Notes under the pieces: model-generated | The model's input: only the letters and a program-made list of their open reading frames with translations | Databases searched by the model: none | What the model was told of the DNA's origin: nothing | Program-made: the position numbers and the translations under genes | Shown here: in pieces, positions 1 through 7,278 of the stretch | How positions within the stretch are numbered: position 1 is the stretch's first letter | Layout: each line of letters starts with the position of its first letter | Assembly (NCBI GenBank): GCA_014763905.1 | Contig: JACXUN010000051.1 | Span: forward strand, 1 to 8,550 | DNA: 8,550 bases | Origin: Campylobacterales bacterium | GTDB lineage: Bacteria > Campylobacterota > Campylobacteria > Campylobacterales > Sulfurovaceae | Reading direction: 5' to 3'

Positions 1-11
1 GATTAATATAG

Positions 12-17
12 TATAAT
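12..17 (+). promoter_or_regulatory. -10 promoter box for the short ORF at 54
   Basis: A perfect TATAAT lies at 12-17, about 37 bases ahead of the ATG at 54, in very AT-rich DNA. Any -35 element would fall partly outside the window. A start of transcription near 24 would give a leader of about 30 bases that contains the ribosome binding site at 42-46. Confidence 0.4.
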
Positions 18-53
18 ACTTTTAATGTTTTTTACTAATTAAGGATATATTTT

Positions 54-173
54 ATGTTAGATTTAAATCGACTCAAAGCACTATATAACAACTCTCCGAT
101 TTGGCTCAAAAAACTCTACACCTCCATTCCTTATGATATTATCAAAAAGAGATCGGAAGAGATTTCAAACTAA
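54..173 (+). CDS. short ORF of 39 codons, function unknown
   Basis: The frame runs ATG (54) to TAA (171-173) and encodes 39 residues beginning MLDLNRLKALYNNSP. An AAGGA at 42-46 lies 7 bases before the ATG, and a TATAAT lies further upstream, so it has the signals of an expressed gene. The residues are polar and aromatic, with no signal peptide, membrane segment or metal motif. The LYNNSPIWLKKLY stretch recalls the N-terminus of PaaK/CapK-like AMP-forming ligases, whose members exceed 400 residues. If that resemblance is real, this is a truncated remnant of such a gene; it could equally be a genuine small protein or chance. It is convergent with the nitroreductase gene, whose stop lies 12 bases beyond this stop codon. 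Confidence 0.4.
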   Translation: MLDLNRLKALYNNSPIWLKKLYTSIPYDIIKKRSEEISN

Positions 174-185
174 TATTAATTAGTA

Positions 186-821
186 TTAGTCTATAAACTC
201 AACTACTTCATCAAACGATCGCCGTATTTGCGGGGATTGTGCATTGATACGATATCCAAATGGAAGGATCAATGCAACTTGATATTGTTTGGTATCAAGA
301 TTCAAAACCGCTTCCACTCGATCTTTTTCAAACCCCTCAATAGGACAAGAGTCGATCCCCTCAAACGCGGCAGCCGTCATCATATTGGCAGCCGCAATAT
401 AACATTGACGAGCTGTCCACTCATAGATATGTTCATCGGAACTGAGCGTTTTGGTCGAAGTAAGGTGATTTTGATACCGTTCGAGATACGCCGCTATCTG
501 CTCCGGCGATAAAGGTCGTCGTTCAAAACGTTTATGCGGTATCCCCGAGCTGAGTTTGACGGCATCAATTCCCGCTAATATCACCACCAAATGAGAACAG
601 GAGGTAATCTGCGGCTGATTCCAGCAGTGAGGACGAAGCTTGGCTTTGAGTTCCTCATTGCTAATCACCAGAAACTTCCACGCCTCCTGCCCAAATGAAC
701 TCGGCGAAGTTCTTCCTGCCTCTAAAATATATCGGATATGCTCATCAGAAATCTTCTTAGTCTCGTCAAAGAGTTTACAAGCGTGCCGAAATTGCATCGC
801 TTGGGTGAATAAGTTAGGCAT
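186..821 (-). CDS. NAD(P)H-dependent FMN nitroreductase, FrxA/NfsB type
   Basis: This encodes a 211-residue cytoplasmic flavoenzyme of the nitroreductase superfamily, which passes two electrons from NAD(P)H through FMN to nitroaromatics, quinones or other acceptors. The N-terminal FRHACKLFD (11-19) holds the Arg/Lys pair that contacts the FMN phosphate. SPSSFGQEAWKF (39-50) is the usual flavin and substrate loop. The helix ending in ANMMTAAAFEGIDSCPIEGF (145-164) and the C-terminal LPFGYR with a paired Arg (186-201) complete the fold. As I recall it, Helicobacter FrxA shares the SCPIEG and FGYR signatures; RdxA is similar but less so. The length fits the family (about 210-220). I chose ATG at 821 because AAGGA lies 6 bases upstream; a TTG at 857 would add 12 residues without a binding site. 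It follows lpxD by 82 bases, in which I see neither a clear promoter nor a terminator, so co-transcription is possible. The natural substrate cannot be deduced. Confidence 0.9.
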   Translation of the reverse strand: MPNLFTQAMQFRHACKLFDETKKISDEHIRYILEAGRTSPSSFGQEAWKFLVISNEELKAKLRPHCWNQPQITSCSHLVVILAGIDAVKLSSGIPHKRFERRPLSPEQIAAYLERYQNHLTSTKTLSSDEHIYEWTARQCYIAAANMMTAAAFEGIDSCPIEGFEKDRVEAVLNLDTKQYQVALILPFGYRINAQSPQIRRSFDEVVEFID

Positions 822-903
822 TATCAATCCTTTTTGCACAAAGTGAAGCAATTTCAAATCTTCTCAAATCAAGTGATACGAAGAGAGTAGAAACGCTCTA
901 AAA

Positions 904-1866
904 TCAGCCCTTCTTTTTCACAAGAGAGGCTATTTTACCCTGTAGCCGTAACCAAAGCTTATGATCGATAGCCGGGAAACCGGCATAGGTTTTACCGCCA
1001 TCTAGGCTTTTGGTCACACCGCCTTTAGCAGCGATCGTCGCAAAATCTCCGATACTGAGATGTCCGGCGGTACCGCTTTGTCCACCCATGATTACATTGC
1101 GTCCGAGTGTTGTCGAACCGGAGAGTCCCACTTGCGAGGCAAAGAGGGAATGAGCCCCTACATCACAATTGTGAGCCACTTGAATGAGATTGTCCATCTT
1201 GGTTCCCTTGCGGATAATGGTCGTACCAAATACCGCTCTATCAATCGTACAGTTGGCACCGATTTCAACATCATCTTCAATCACGGCATTACCGTTTTGA
1301 TAAATTTTGACATGTTCACCCATTCGCGTATGAGCAAAACCGTAACCGTCTGAACCAATCACCGTACCGGAGTGGATGATACAGTTTTGACCTATTTGGG
1401 TATGATGATAGAGGGTAACATTCGGATGAAGCAGGGTTCCTGATCCGATGGTTACATTATCACCCACATAGCAGCCTGCCATAATGGTCACATTGTCACC
1501 CAGTACTACACCAGTTCCAAAAGCAGCTTGTGGTGAAACATCACAATTTGTTCCCATAGTCGGTGCTTCTGAAGCGGTTTTGATCGTGTGTGCAAAGAGT
1601 TTAGAAGCCAAAGCCAGTTTCAAATAGGGTTCAGCGGTGATCAACGCAACCGTACCGCTTGGCAGCAGATCGGCGTACTGCTCTTCGATTAAAACAGCCG
1701 CCGCTTGGGTTTCAGGAAGTTGATGCTTATATTTACTCGAATTAAAAAAGCTCAATTGAGTCGCTGTCGCTTCACTGAGTGTATGAAGTCCATCAATGGT
1801 GCGATCTTCACCCTCAAAGACTATCCCAATCTCGTTGCAGATTTCACTTAATAGATATTTTTTCAT
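904..1866 (-). CDS. lpxD: UDP-3-O-acylglucosamine N-acyltransferase LpxD
   Basis: LpxD carries out the third step of lipid A synthesis, adding an N-linked 3-hydroxyacyl chain from acyl carrier protein to UDP-3-O-acylglucosamine in the cytoplasm. The predicted protein has 320 residues, within the family's usual 320-350. Residues 1 to about 100 form the uridine-binding domain. Residues from about 105 to 285 form a left-handed beta helix of hexapeptide repeats (for example VTIGSG and VEIGAN). A C-terminal helical tail rich in Lys follows. The catalytic His is His232 in the motif QVAHN, and the GSDGYGFAH motif at 171-179 is the family signature. ATG at 1866 is preferred over a TTG at 1881 because GGAAAGGGA precedes it at good spacing. 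The gene lies 50 bases after ilvN on the same strand, as in Campylobacter, and is probably the last or next-to-last gene of that transcript. Confidence 0.95.
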   Translation of the reverse strand: MKKYLLSEICNEIGIVFEGEDRTIDGLHTLSEATATQLSFFNSSKYKHQLPETQAAAVLIEEQYADLLPSGTVALITAEPYLKLALASKLFAHTIKTASEAPTMGTNCDVSPQAAFGTGVVLGDNVTIMAGCYVGDNVTIGSGTLLHPNVTLYHHTQIGQNCIIHSGTVIGSDGYGFAHTRMGEHVKIYQNGNAVIEDDVEIGANCTIDRAVFGTTIIRKGTKMDNLIQVAHNCDVGAHSLFASQVGLSGSTTLGRNVIMGGQSGTAGHLSIGDFATIAAKGGVTKSLDGGKTYAGFPAIDHKLWLRLQGKIASLVKKKG

Positions 1867-1916
1867 ACGTTCCCTTTCCAAGAAAGCATACTTCCCACGA
1901 GAGGAGAAATAATATT

Positions 1917-2390
1917 TTATCGCTCAATCGCGACTACTCCGCCCCGTACGATTTCGATTGGATTGTATCGACTCGTCGCTTCAATAAAGTGTCGGATACG
2001 ATTCGGCTCATCGGCGACCATCCCGATAATCATATGAACACCGACATTGACGATACCGCCGTTATAAGCTTCACAGAGAGCCTGAATATCGGCTAAACTC
2101 TCCTCAATCGGGAATTTGACCAACACCATCTCTTTTTCGATCATCTCTTCATGCTCGACTACTTTATAGACCGGAATCAACTTATGAAGCTGCTTGGTGA
2201 TCTGCTCCAAAATCCGTTCATTGCCTTTGGTGACAATCGTAATACGCGAACGGTTGGTTCCCGGTAACGGAGCGACCGTCAACGTATCAATATTATACCC
2301 ACGACCGGCAAATAGACCGGAGACACGCGAAAGTACAGAACTTTCATTTTCAACAACAACCGATATAACTCTTCTTGTTTCAGCCATCAT
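1917..2390 (-). CDS. ilvN: acetolactate synthase small (regulatory) subunit
   Basis: This 157-residue regulatory subunit of acetohydroxyacid synthase binds the IlvB catalytic subunit, raises its activity and usually confers feedback inhibition by valine. Residues 6-80 form the ACT domain, with the hallmark [16 protein letters not shown] (24-39), where the effector site is formed at the dimer interface. The C-terminal half (about 83-157) is the second ACT-like domain typical of the longer IlvN/IlvH form. Two adjacent ATG codons start the frame, and AAGGAG lies 5 bases before the first. The start overlaps the ilvB stop as ATGA, so translation is very probably coupled to the large subunit, keeping the two chains in balance. 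The symbol ilvH would be equally valid. Confidence 0.96.
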   Translation of the reverse strand: MMAETRRVISVVVENESSVLSRVSGLFAGRGYNIDTLTVAPLPGTNRSRITIVTKGNERILEQITKQLHKLIPVYKVVEHEEMIEKEMVLVKFPIEESLADIQALCEAYNGGIVNVGVHMIIGMVADEPNRIRHFIEATSRYNPIEIVRGGVVAIER

Positions 2391-4087
2391 TTTGTCTCCT
2401 TTTTATCTGCTAAGATCATGTTGTAGAGTGCACCGCCTGCTGGAACCATCGGGAGTACGTTTTCAAACCGATTTACTGCTACATTGATAAAAGTAACTCT
2501 GTTTTGTTCAATCGCATCCTGCAATGCCGCATCAAACTCCTCTTTGGTCGTAACATCATATCCAATACCACCGCACGCTTCAGCCAAAGCTTTGAAATTC
2601 GGCTGAAAACTCAAATCGGTTTCCGAGTATCGTTGATCATAGAAAAATGATTGCCACTGCCGTACCATCCCAAGGAAATGGTTATTGAGGATAACATTGA
2701 TAACTGGTATCTTATACTCGGCAGCCGTGACCAGCTCTTGAACATTCATTAGAATTGATCCGTCACCAGTAATATTGATAACCGTTTTATCCGGACATCC
2801 CCGCTTGGCTCCGATCGCAGCCGGGAATCCGAATCCCATGGTTCCCAATCCACCTGAGTTGATCCACTGACGCGGTCGATCAAACGGATAGTACTGTGCC
2901 ACCCACATCTGATGTTGACCGACATCTGAGGTGATAATCGCCTGCTCTCCAAGTAATTGACCAATACGTTCGATAACCCACTGCGGCTTGATCACCTCAT
3001 CACTGTCTTGGAAACTGAGCGGATGCAGCGTATCATACTGATTGAGAATCTCTCGCCAATCGCTATAACGTGCCGGTTTAACCGCCCCTTCGAGACCGGT
3101 AAGCATATTCTCAACAACATTTCTTAGATCCCCGACGATTGGATAGTCTACATCAACCAATTTTCCGATATTCGCCGCATCAATATCGACATGAATGATA
3201 TCAGCATATCGGGCAAACTCACTCAATTTTCCCGTTACCCTGTCGTCAAATCTGGCACCCAGTGCGATAACCAAGTCCGTTTCACTCATTGCCATATTCG
3301 AAGCATAATTTCCATGCATCCCCAACATACCGATAAGTAGCGGATTGCTGTCTCCCATAACCCCGCGAGCCATTAATGTTTCTACCGCAGGAATTTGTGT
3401 CATTTCAGCCAATTGACGAATCAAATCGCTGGCATTGGAGAGTACTGCACCCCCACCAATATATAGTAAGGGTTTTTTAGCTTTTATGATCGCTTCAACT
3501 GCTTTATCGATCTGCCGATTATTTCCTTTGACGGTCGGTTTATAACTCTCGATATTGACACTATCGGGGTAAACAAAATCCCCAAACTCTGCCGTAATAT
3601 CTTTAGGGATATCGACCAATACCGGTCCTGGTCTTCCGCTTCGTGCGATATGGAATGCCTCTTTGAGGACACGTGGAAGTTCACTGAGTTCCCGAACCAA
3701 ATAGTTATGTTTGGTACACGGTCGTGAAATTCCGACTGCATCAATCTCCTGGAATCCATCGGTCCCGATCAAAGAGAGGGGAACCTGTCCCGAGATAACC
3801 ACCAACGGAATCGAATCCATATAGGCGGTTGCCAATCCGGTGACCGCATTGGTAAATCCTGGTCCACTGGTAACCATTGCTACACCGACTTCACCCGTCG
3901 CTCTCGCATATCCGTCAGCCGCATGAACCGCTGCCTGCTCATGCCTATTGAGGATGTGTTCAAATCCATCCTGCTTATATATCTCATCATAAACGTTCAT
4001 GATTGCACCACCCGGATAACCAAATACGGTCTTAACACCCTCGGCTATCAGTGCCTCACAAACCATCTGTGCACCATTCATCTTCAT
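2387..4087 (-). CDS. ilvB: acetolactate synthase large (catalytic) subunit
   Basis: This is the thiamine diphosphate enzyme that decarboxylates pyruvate and joins the two-carbon unit to pyruvate (valine, leucine) or to 2-oxobutanoate (isoleucine). The product has 566 residues, typical of biosynthetic IlvB/IlvI. The pyrimidine-binding domain carries the catalytic Glu50 in RHEQAAVHAADGYAR. The central domain has the FAD-contacting GARFDDRVTG (277-286), which marks the FAD-dependent anabolic enzyme rather than the catabolic AlsS type. The C-terminal domain has the diphosphate/magnesium motif from GDGS (441-444) to NN (468-469). ATG at 4087 is chosen because GGAG lies 6 bases upstream; a TTG at 4099 would place that site inside the gene. 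It overlaps ilvN by 4 bases. A promoter candidate lies just upstream. No leader peptide rich in branched-chain residues, attenuator or T-box is visible ahead of it. Confidence 0.97.
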   Translation of the reverse strand: MKMNGAQMVCEALIAEGVKTVFGYPGGAIMNVYDEIYKQDGFEHILNRHEQAAVHAADGYARATGEVGVAMVTSGPGFTNAVTGLATAYMDSIPLVVISGQVPLSLIGTDGFQEIDAVGISRPCTKHNYLVRELSELPRVLKEAFHIARSGRPGPVLVDIPKDITAEFGDFVYPDSVNIESYKPTVKGNNRQIDKAVEAIIKAKKPLLYIGGGAVLSNASDLIRQLAEMTQIPAVETLMARGVMGDSNPLLIGMLGMHGNYASNMAMSETDLVIALGARFDDRVTGKLSEFARYADIIHVDIDAANIGKLVDVDYPIVGDLRNVVENMLTGLEGAVKPARYSDWREILNQYDTLHPLSFQDSDEVIKPQWVIERIGQLLGEQAIITSDVGQHQMWVAQYYPFDRPRQWINSGGLGTMGFGFPAAIGAKRGCPDKTVINITGDGSILMNVQELVTAAEYKIPVINVILNNHFLGMVRQWQSFFYDQRYSETDLSFQPNFKALAEACGGIGYDVTTKEEFDAALQDAIEQNRVTFINVAVNRFENVLPMVPAGGALYNMILADKKETK

Positions 4088-4118
4088 GAACTGCTCCAAT
4101 TTATTTATTTAGTCGCTG

Positions 4119-4148
4119 ATTCTATCTAAAATAGATAAATTTTGTCTA
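4119..4148 (-). promoter_or_regulatory. putative sigma-70 promoter for ilvB-ilvN-lpxD
   Basis: On the minus strand TAGACA (4148-4143) and TAGAAT (4124-4119) are separated by 18 bases and each differs from consensus at one position. Transcription would start near 4112, giving a leader of about 25 bases that ends with the GGAG site of ilvB. The 101-base gap between the dsrE-like stop and ilvB, compared with overlaps or short gaps upstream of it, supports a separate start here. No terminator is visible between the two genes, so read-through from ilvA is also likely. Confidence 0.5.
4123..4137. repeat. 6-bp inverted repeat inside the ilvB promoter
   Basis: TATCTA and TAGATA flank a 3-base centre. 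This perfect dyad lies in the spacer and touches the -10 box of the putative ilvB promoter, where an operator would act. It could be the half-sites of a repressor or a chance palindrome in AT-rich DNA. No T-run follows it, so it is not a terminator. Confidence 0.35.
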
Positions 4149-4188
4149 AATTATGGGCTATTTCAATGGTAAGGCTACGCCAAGATGA

Positions 4189-4554
4189 CTATATGGTTAA
4201 GGTTGCCCAAAGCCTATCGTTTTGCAACGCTTCATTCAGCAGCTCCCCCGTATGCACACAGGCAATCCCAATCGCTTCCAGTTCAGCCACAGCATTATAC
4301 TCTTCCGCACACACGATACACGAGCTAAACTCCACACCGTCTCTCTGTATGGCTACCACTTTCTCTCGCACCGCTTCATTGCTCTGAGCCACTCTAATCG
4401 ATGCACCCCAAAACATAATGTGTACCCGTTTCCAATACCCTCTGGGGATGGATACCCCACCGTAAAGTAAGGGAAATTTTAGGATGGAGTCGATGTTGTC
4501 TGTGGAGATGATTATTAGTAGGTTTTGTTTTTGATTTATATTATTGTTTTTCAA
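4189..4554 (-). CDS. DsrE-like small cytoplasmic protein
   Basis: This predicts 121 residues of a DsrE/DsrF-like (YchN-fold) protein, a family of small soluble alpha/beta proteins that form oligomers and in some members carry sulfur on a cysteine. Visible family signatures are a hydrophobic first strand (NLLIIIST, 11-18), PRGYWKRVHIMFWG (37-50), the CxxC in SSCIVC (Cys79 and Cys82), Cys99 and TGELL (102-106). Length fits the family. The start is odd: TTG at 4554 is the only usable initiator, because an in-frame stop lies two codons upstream and no Met follows until residue 47. No clear Shine-Dalgarno precedes it. It overlaps the ppx stop by 14 bases, which points to translational coupling. 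Whether it handles sulfur, metal or something else cannot be told; general relatives often have no known role. Confidence 0.8.
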   Translation of the reverse strand: MKNNNINQKQNLLIIISTDNIDSILKFPLLYGGVSIPRGYWKRVHIMFWGASIRVAQSNEAVREKVVAIQRDGVEFSSCIVCAEEYNAVAELEAIGIACVHTGELLNEALQNDRLWATLTI

Positions 4555-5479
4555 ATGTCAATACTTTACTTTTCTCACACTCATCAAAAGCCACCCCTTC
4601 ACGTACCCCATCATCCACGACCATCGACTCCGTAAATCCGCCGATACGATACAGCTCCTCATAGATCAATACTCCCGAAGCGATCAGATCATCACGCCCT
4701 ACTCCGACAATCTCAATTCGCTTTTCCACCTCCATTGCCAGTAGTTGGACTAATTGATTCTGTAAATCTTCTAAGGTCAATACGGTACCGTGAATCTTCT
4801 CAGGATCATAGGTGTTGTAGGTCATCCCGTGTTTCATCGCAGCAATGGTTGTCGGTGTTCCAGCGGTAGCGATAAACATCTCTACTTCACCGTATCGGGC
4901 ATAGACCTCATCGCAAAAGGCTTTGACCGGCTGCATCACTTCAGGGATTGCATCGCGTATCGCCTCCAATTCACCGAATCGCTGAGTCAAAGTGACGATA
5001 CCGAGTTGAAAACTTCGATCGATCGTGGTATCGCCATAATGGAAAATTAGCTCCGTCGAACCGCCACCGATATCGATAAGCATAAAGCTGTTCGGCTCTC
5101 TGCCCAAGAGTTGAAGTCGATTTTGTACGGCGATTAACGCATATCGTGCTTCGGCTTCGCCGTCGATAATCTCAAAGCGTACACCGGTCTGTTCCGCAAT
5201 TCGATCGAGTATCTCCTCTCCATTTTTTGCCCGGCGAATCGCTTCGGTGGTGACCGCCTTGATCGTAGCATCACTAAAATCGATGACCGCTTTGGCTTCA
5301 TGAATCGCATTGACGATACGTTCTATCGCTCCTTCACCAATAAGCCCTGTTTGGGCTAAACCGTCTGCGGTCTTCACCGTTTTGTGAAACTCACCGACAA
5401 ATGCTCTGGTCGCACATGCCATTTTTAGAAATCGGATACTATTAGACCCTAGGTCAATCGCAACAATATGTTTACTCAT
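4541..5479 (-). CDS. ppx: Ppx/GppA-family phosphatase (exopolyphosphatase or pppGpp phosphohydrolase)
   Basis: This 312-residue member of the ASKHA (actin/Hsp70) fold removes terminal phosphates from inorganic polyphosphate and/or converts pppGpp to ppGpp. The phosphate-1 loop is DLGSNS (9-14), and the phosphate-2 loop is DIGGGSTEL (136-144). The catalytic Glu is expected in IDGEAEARYAL (105-115), equivalent to the Glu of E. coli PPX. It is the short form of about 300 residues, made of the two N-terminal domains only, without the HD-like and C-terminal regions of the 500-residue E. coli proteins. ATG at 5479 has a weak purine-rich binding site. It begins 22 bases after ilvA and overlaps the next gene by 14 bases, so it sits in the middle of an operon. 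Sequence alone does not decide between polyphosphate and pppGpp as the main substrate. Confidence 0.92.
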   Translation of the reverse strand: MSKHIVAIDLGSNSIRFLKMACATRAFVGEFHKTVKTADGLAQTGLIGEGAIERIVNAIHEAKAVIDFSDATIKAVTTEAIRRAKNGEEILDRIAEQTGVRFEIIDGEAEARYALIAVQNRLQLLGREPNSFMLIDIGGGSTELIFHYGDTTIDRSFQLGIVTLTQRFGELEAIRDAIPEVMQPVKAFCDEVYARYGEVEMFIATAGTPTTIAAMKHGMTYNTYDPEKIHGTVLTLEDLQNQLVQLLAMEVEKRIEIVGVGRDDLIASGVLIYEELYRIGGFTESMVVDDGVREGVAFDECEKSKVLTFEKQ

Positions 5480-5501
5480 TCTACTTTTCTTCCCACGCTA
5501 C

Positions 5502-6713
5502 CTAATGCAGCTCTTTGAACATAAATCCATGCTCACGTAAAATCGTTCGGATCTGCTCTTGATGCTCCTCGCCTTTGGTCTCCAAATCAACCGAAACAAC
5601 CGCATCCCCGAATTCCAAATTAATAGAAGTTCGATCATAACCGATCTGAACGATATTGGCACTCACTTGTGTTAATAGTTCCGTAAAGTGCATCAACGAT
5701 CCCGGTTTATCCACCATAATGACGCTAAGCTTCATTTTACGGCTGCTCTTGACAAGACCTTTTTCGATAATAAGCGAGAGCATCGTGACATCGATATTAC
5801 CGCCGCTAAGCACAATACCGATTTTGGAACCTTTTGGCAGATCAAGTTTACCGTGAAGCAGTGCCGCCACACCGACCGATCCGGCTCCTTCGACCAATAC
5901 TTTTTGTTTCTCCAATAAAAATAAAATCGCCGCCGCAATCTCATCTTCGCAAACCAATGTCAATTGATCTACCACATTCAAGATATGGGCAAGGGTAATC
6001 GGAGAGGCATCCCGCACGGCAATCCCATCCGCAATCGTACGCACACTAGCAGTTCCCTCCGCCTTTTTGTTATCATATGAACGTTTCATCGCCGGAGCAC
6101 CCTCCGCCGCAATACCGATAACCTTCATCTCAGGCTTGATTGCTTTGATCGCCACACCCATTCCAGCGATCAATCCTCCGCCACCAACCGGTACGATGAC
6201 TGCATCCAAATCGGGCTGATCCTCAAGCATCTCCAGAGCCACGGTTCCCTGCCCCGCCATCACCTCATCATCAGCAAAGGGATGGACAAAGACCTGTTGA
6301 TGCTCCGTCGCATAGTTCATTGCATAGGCATACGCCTCATCATAGTTCGCCCCATGCAAAATCACATTTGCCCCAAACCGTCTCACACCCTGAATTTTGG
6401 TCAGCGGTGTAGAGTCCGGCATAACAATTGTGGCTTCAATACCGAAATGTTTGGCAGAAAAAGCCACCCCCTGAGCATGGTTCCCGGCACTGGCAGCGAC
6501 GACCCCGCCCTCTTGTCCGGCTTCAATCAAAGTCGCAATCTTATTAAACGCACCCCGCAGTTTAAACGCTCCGGTACGTTGGAGATTCTCTTTTTTGAGA
6601 TAAACTTCATACCCGCTGAGTTCACTTAAGATCGGGGCATAGGAGAAAGACGTACGATGTGCTACACTTTGCACCCGTTGGTTTGCCTTTTCAATCGATT
6701 TTAAATCTAACAT
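5502..6713 (-). CDS. ilvA: threonine ammonia-lyase with C-terminal ACT domain
   Basis: This PLP enzyme deaminates threonine to 2-oxobutanoate, the precursor that IlvBN uses for isoleucine. The 403-residue product matches the medium form, with one C-terminal ACT domain rather than the two of E. coli IlvA. The PLP Schiff-base lysine is Lys51 in RTGAFKLRGA. SAGNHAQG (75-82) binds the substrate carboxylate, and VGGGG (176-180) holds the PLP phosphate. The catalytic domain ends near 320. KLSVIMVDKPGSLMHFTELL (about 328-347) opens the ACT domain, where an amino-acid effector probably binds. ATG at 6713 follows AGGA at 7 bases. It is the first gene of the minus-strand block and is preceded by a strong extended -10 box. 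A catabolic role (TdcB) is less likely because of the ACT domain and the ilv neighbours. Confidence 0.95.
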   Translation of the reverse strand: MLDLKSIEKANQRVQSVAHRTSFSYAPILSELSGYEVYLKKENLQRTGAFKLRGAFNKIATLIEAGQEGGVVAASAGNHAQGVAFSAKHFGIEATIVMPDSTPLTKIQGVRRFGANVILHGANYDEAYAYAMNYATEHQQVFVHPFADDEVMAGQGTVALEMLEDQPDLDAVIVPVGGGGLIAGMGVAIKAIKPEMKVIGIAAEGAPAMKRSYDNKKAEGTASVRTIADGIAVRDASPITLAHILNVVDQLTLVCEDEIAAAILFLLEKQKVLVEGAGSVGVAALLHGKLDLPKGSKIGIVLSGGNIDVTMLSLIIEKGLVKSSRKMKLSVIMVDKPGSLMHFTELLTQVSANIVQIGYDRTSINLEFGDAVVSVDLETKGEEHQEQIRTILREHGFMFKELH

Positions 6714-6730
6714 TAATTTTTCCTAGTTAT

Positions 6731-6736
6731 TATAGT
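6731..6736 (+). promoter_or_regulatory. possible -10 box for the CoA-binding protein gene
   Basis: TATAGT at 6731-6736 matches five of six consensus bases and would give a leader of about 25 bases containing AAGGA. It overlaps the ilvA promoter region on the opposite strand, so the two genes would compete for polymerase within 54 bases. No -35 is recognisable. Confidence 0.3.
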
Positions 6737-6742
6737 GTTGAA

Positions 6743-6751
6743 ATTATAGCA
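6743..6751 (-). promoter_or_regulatory. extended -10 promoter for ilvA
   Basis: The minus strand reads TGCTATAAT at 6751-6743, a perfect extended -10 box preceded by an AT-rich stretch and no recognisable -35, the usual layout of housekeeping promoters in Campylobacter and Helicobacter. Transcription near 6736 would give a 22-base leader that keeps the AGGA site. A second TATAAT at 6734-6729 would start transcription too close to the gene to leave a binding site, so I give it less weight. Confidence 0.6.
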
Positions 6752-6767
6752 AAAGGAAAAGATTTTT

Positions 6768-7199
6768 ATGGAATGTCCAATCCCACTCGTAAACTCCAAT
6801 ATAGAACAGATGAAAGAGTATTTTGAAACCTGCAAAACGATCGCCGTCATCGGTTGTTCTCCCAACCCGACCAAAGATAGTAATAAAGTTGCCAAATATC
6901 TCGTAGAAGTCGGATATGACATGATCCCGGTCTATCCAAAAGAAGATGAGATTTTAGGTCAAAAGGTCTACCGAAGTCTCGTAGAGATCGACCGACCGGT
7001 TGATATGGTTGTCGTTTTCAGAAAACCGGAAGTGGTGGATATGGTGGCTGATGCCTGTATCAAACGCGGTGATATCAAAGTACTCTGGACGCAAATCGGG
7101 ATTGTCAACAATGAAGCCGCTGCCAAAGCCAAAGCAGCAGGCATTGCTGTGGTACAGAACTACTGTGCTATGGTGGAGCATCGGGTGATTTTTAACTAA
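6768..7199 (+). CDS. CoA-binding domain protein (YccU-like)
   Basis: This is a 143-residue single-domain Rossmann protein of the CoA_binding_2 family, related to the CoA-binding domain of succinyl-CoA synthetase. The first strand and nucleotide loop is IAVIGCSPNPTKDSNKVAKY (25-44). IPVYPK (53-58) follows the second strand, WTQIGIVNNEAA (107-118) forms the next conserved block, and the family's C-terminal NYCAMVEH (131-138) includes Cys133. Length is typical (about 135-145). No catalytic domain is attached and the cellular role of stand-alone members is not established, so CoA or acyl-CoA binding is the most that can be said. ATG at 6768 has AAGGA about 10 bases upstream. The gene diverges from ilvA and converges on the reductase gene; no clear terminator lies in the 79 bases between them. 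Confidence 0.88.
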   Translation: MECPIPLVNSNIEQMKEYFETCKTIAVIGCSPNPTKDSNKVAKYLVEVGYDMIPVYPKEDEILGQKVYRSLVEIDRPVDMVVVFRKPEVVDMVADACIKRGDIKVLWTQIGIVNNEAAAKAKAAGIAVVQNYCAMVEHRVIFN

Positions 7200-7278
7200 T
7201 TTAAGATAGATTCATTACCTTCTTTGTAGATAATCCCCATGTGGGAGTATTGCGAAGAAATCGATGCGTTCATCCTCT

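Noticed and set aside
170..189. 20-base palindrome at the end of the short ORF and the nitroreductase gene, considered as a bidirectional terminator
   Set aside because: It is nearly all A/T, has no loop or T-run and would be unstable; it includes both stop regions but gives no convincing terminator.
822..857. TTG at 857 as the nitroreductase start
   Set aside because: It adds 12 residues not expected in the family and turns the good AAGGA binding site into coding sequence.
4170..4180. GGC/GCC stem after the dsrE-like stop, considered as a terminator
   Set aside because: Three base pairs, no T-run; transcription probably continues into ilvB.
4088..4188. Amino-acid attenuator or T-box ahead of ilvB
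   Set aside because: No leader ORF rich in Ile, Val or Leu codons, no T-box sequence and no terminator hairpin can be seen.
7234..7246. TCCC/GGGA hairpin between the convergent genes, considered as a terminator
   Set aside because: The stem is only 4 bp and no run of T follows on either strand.
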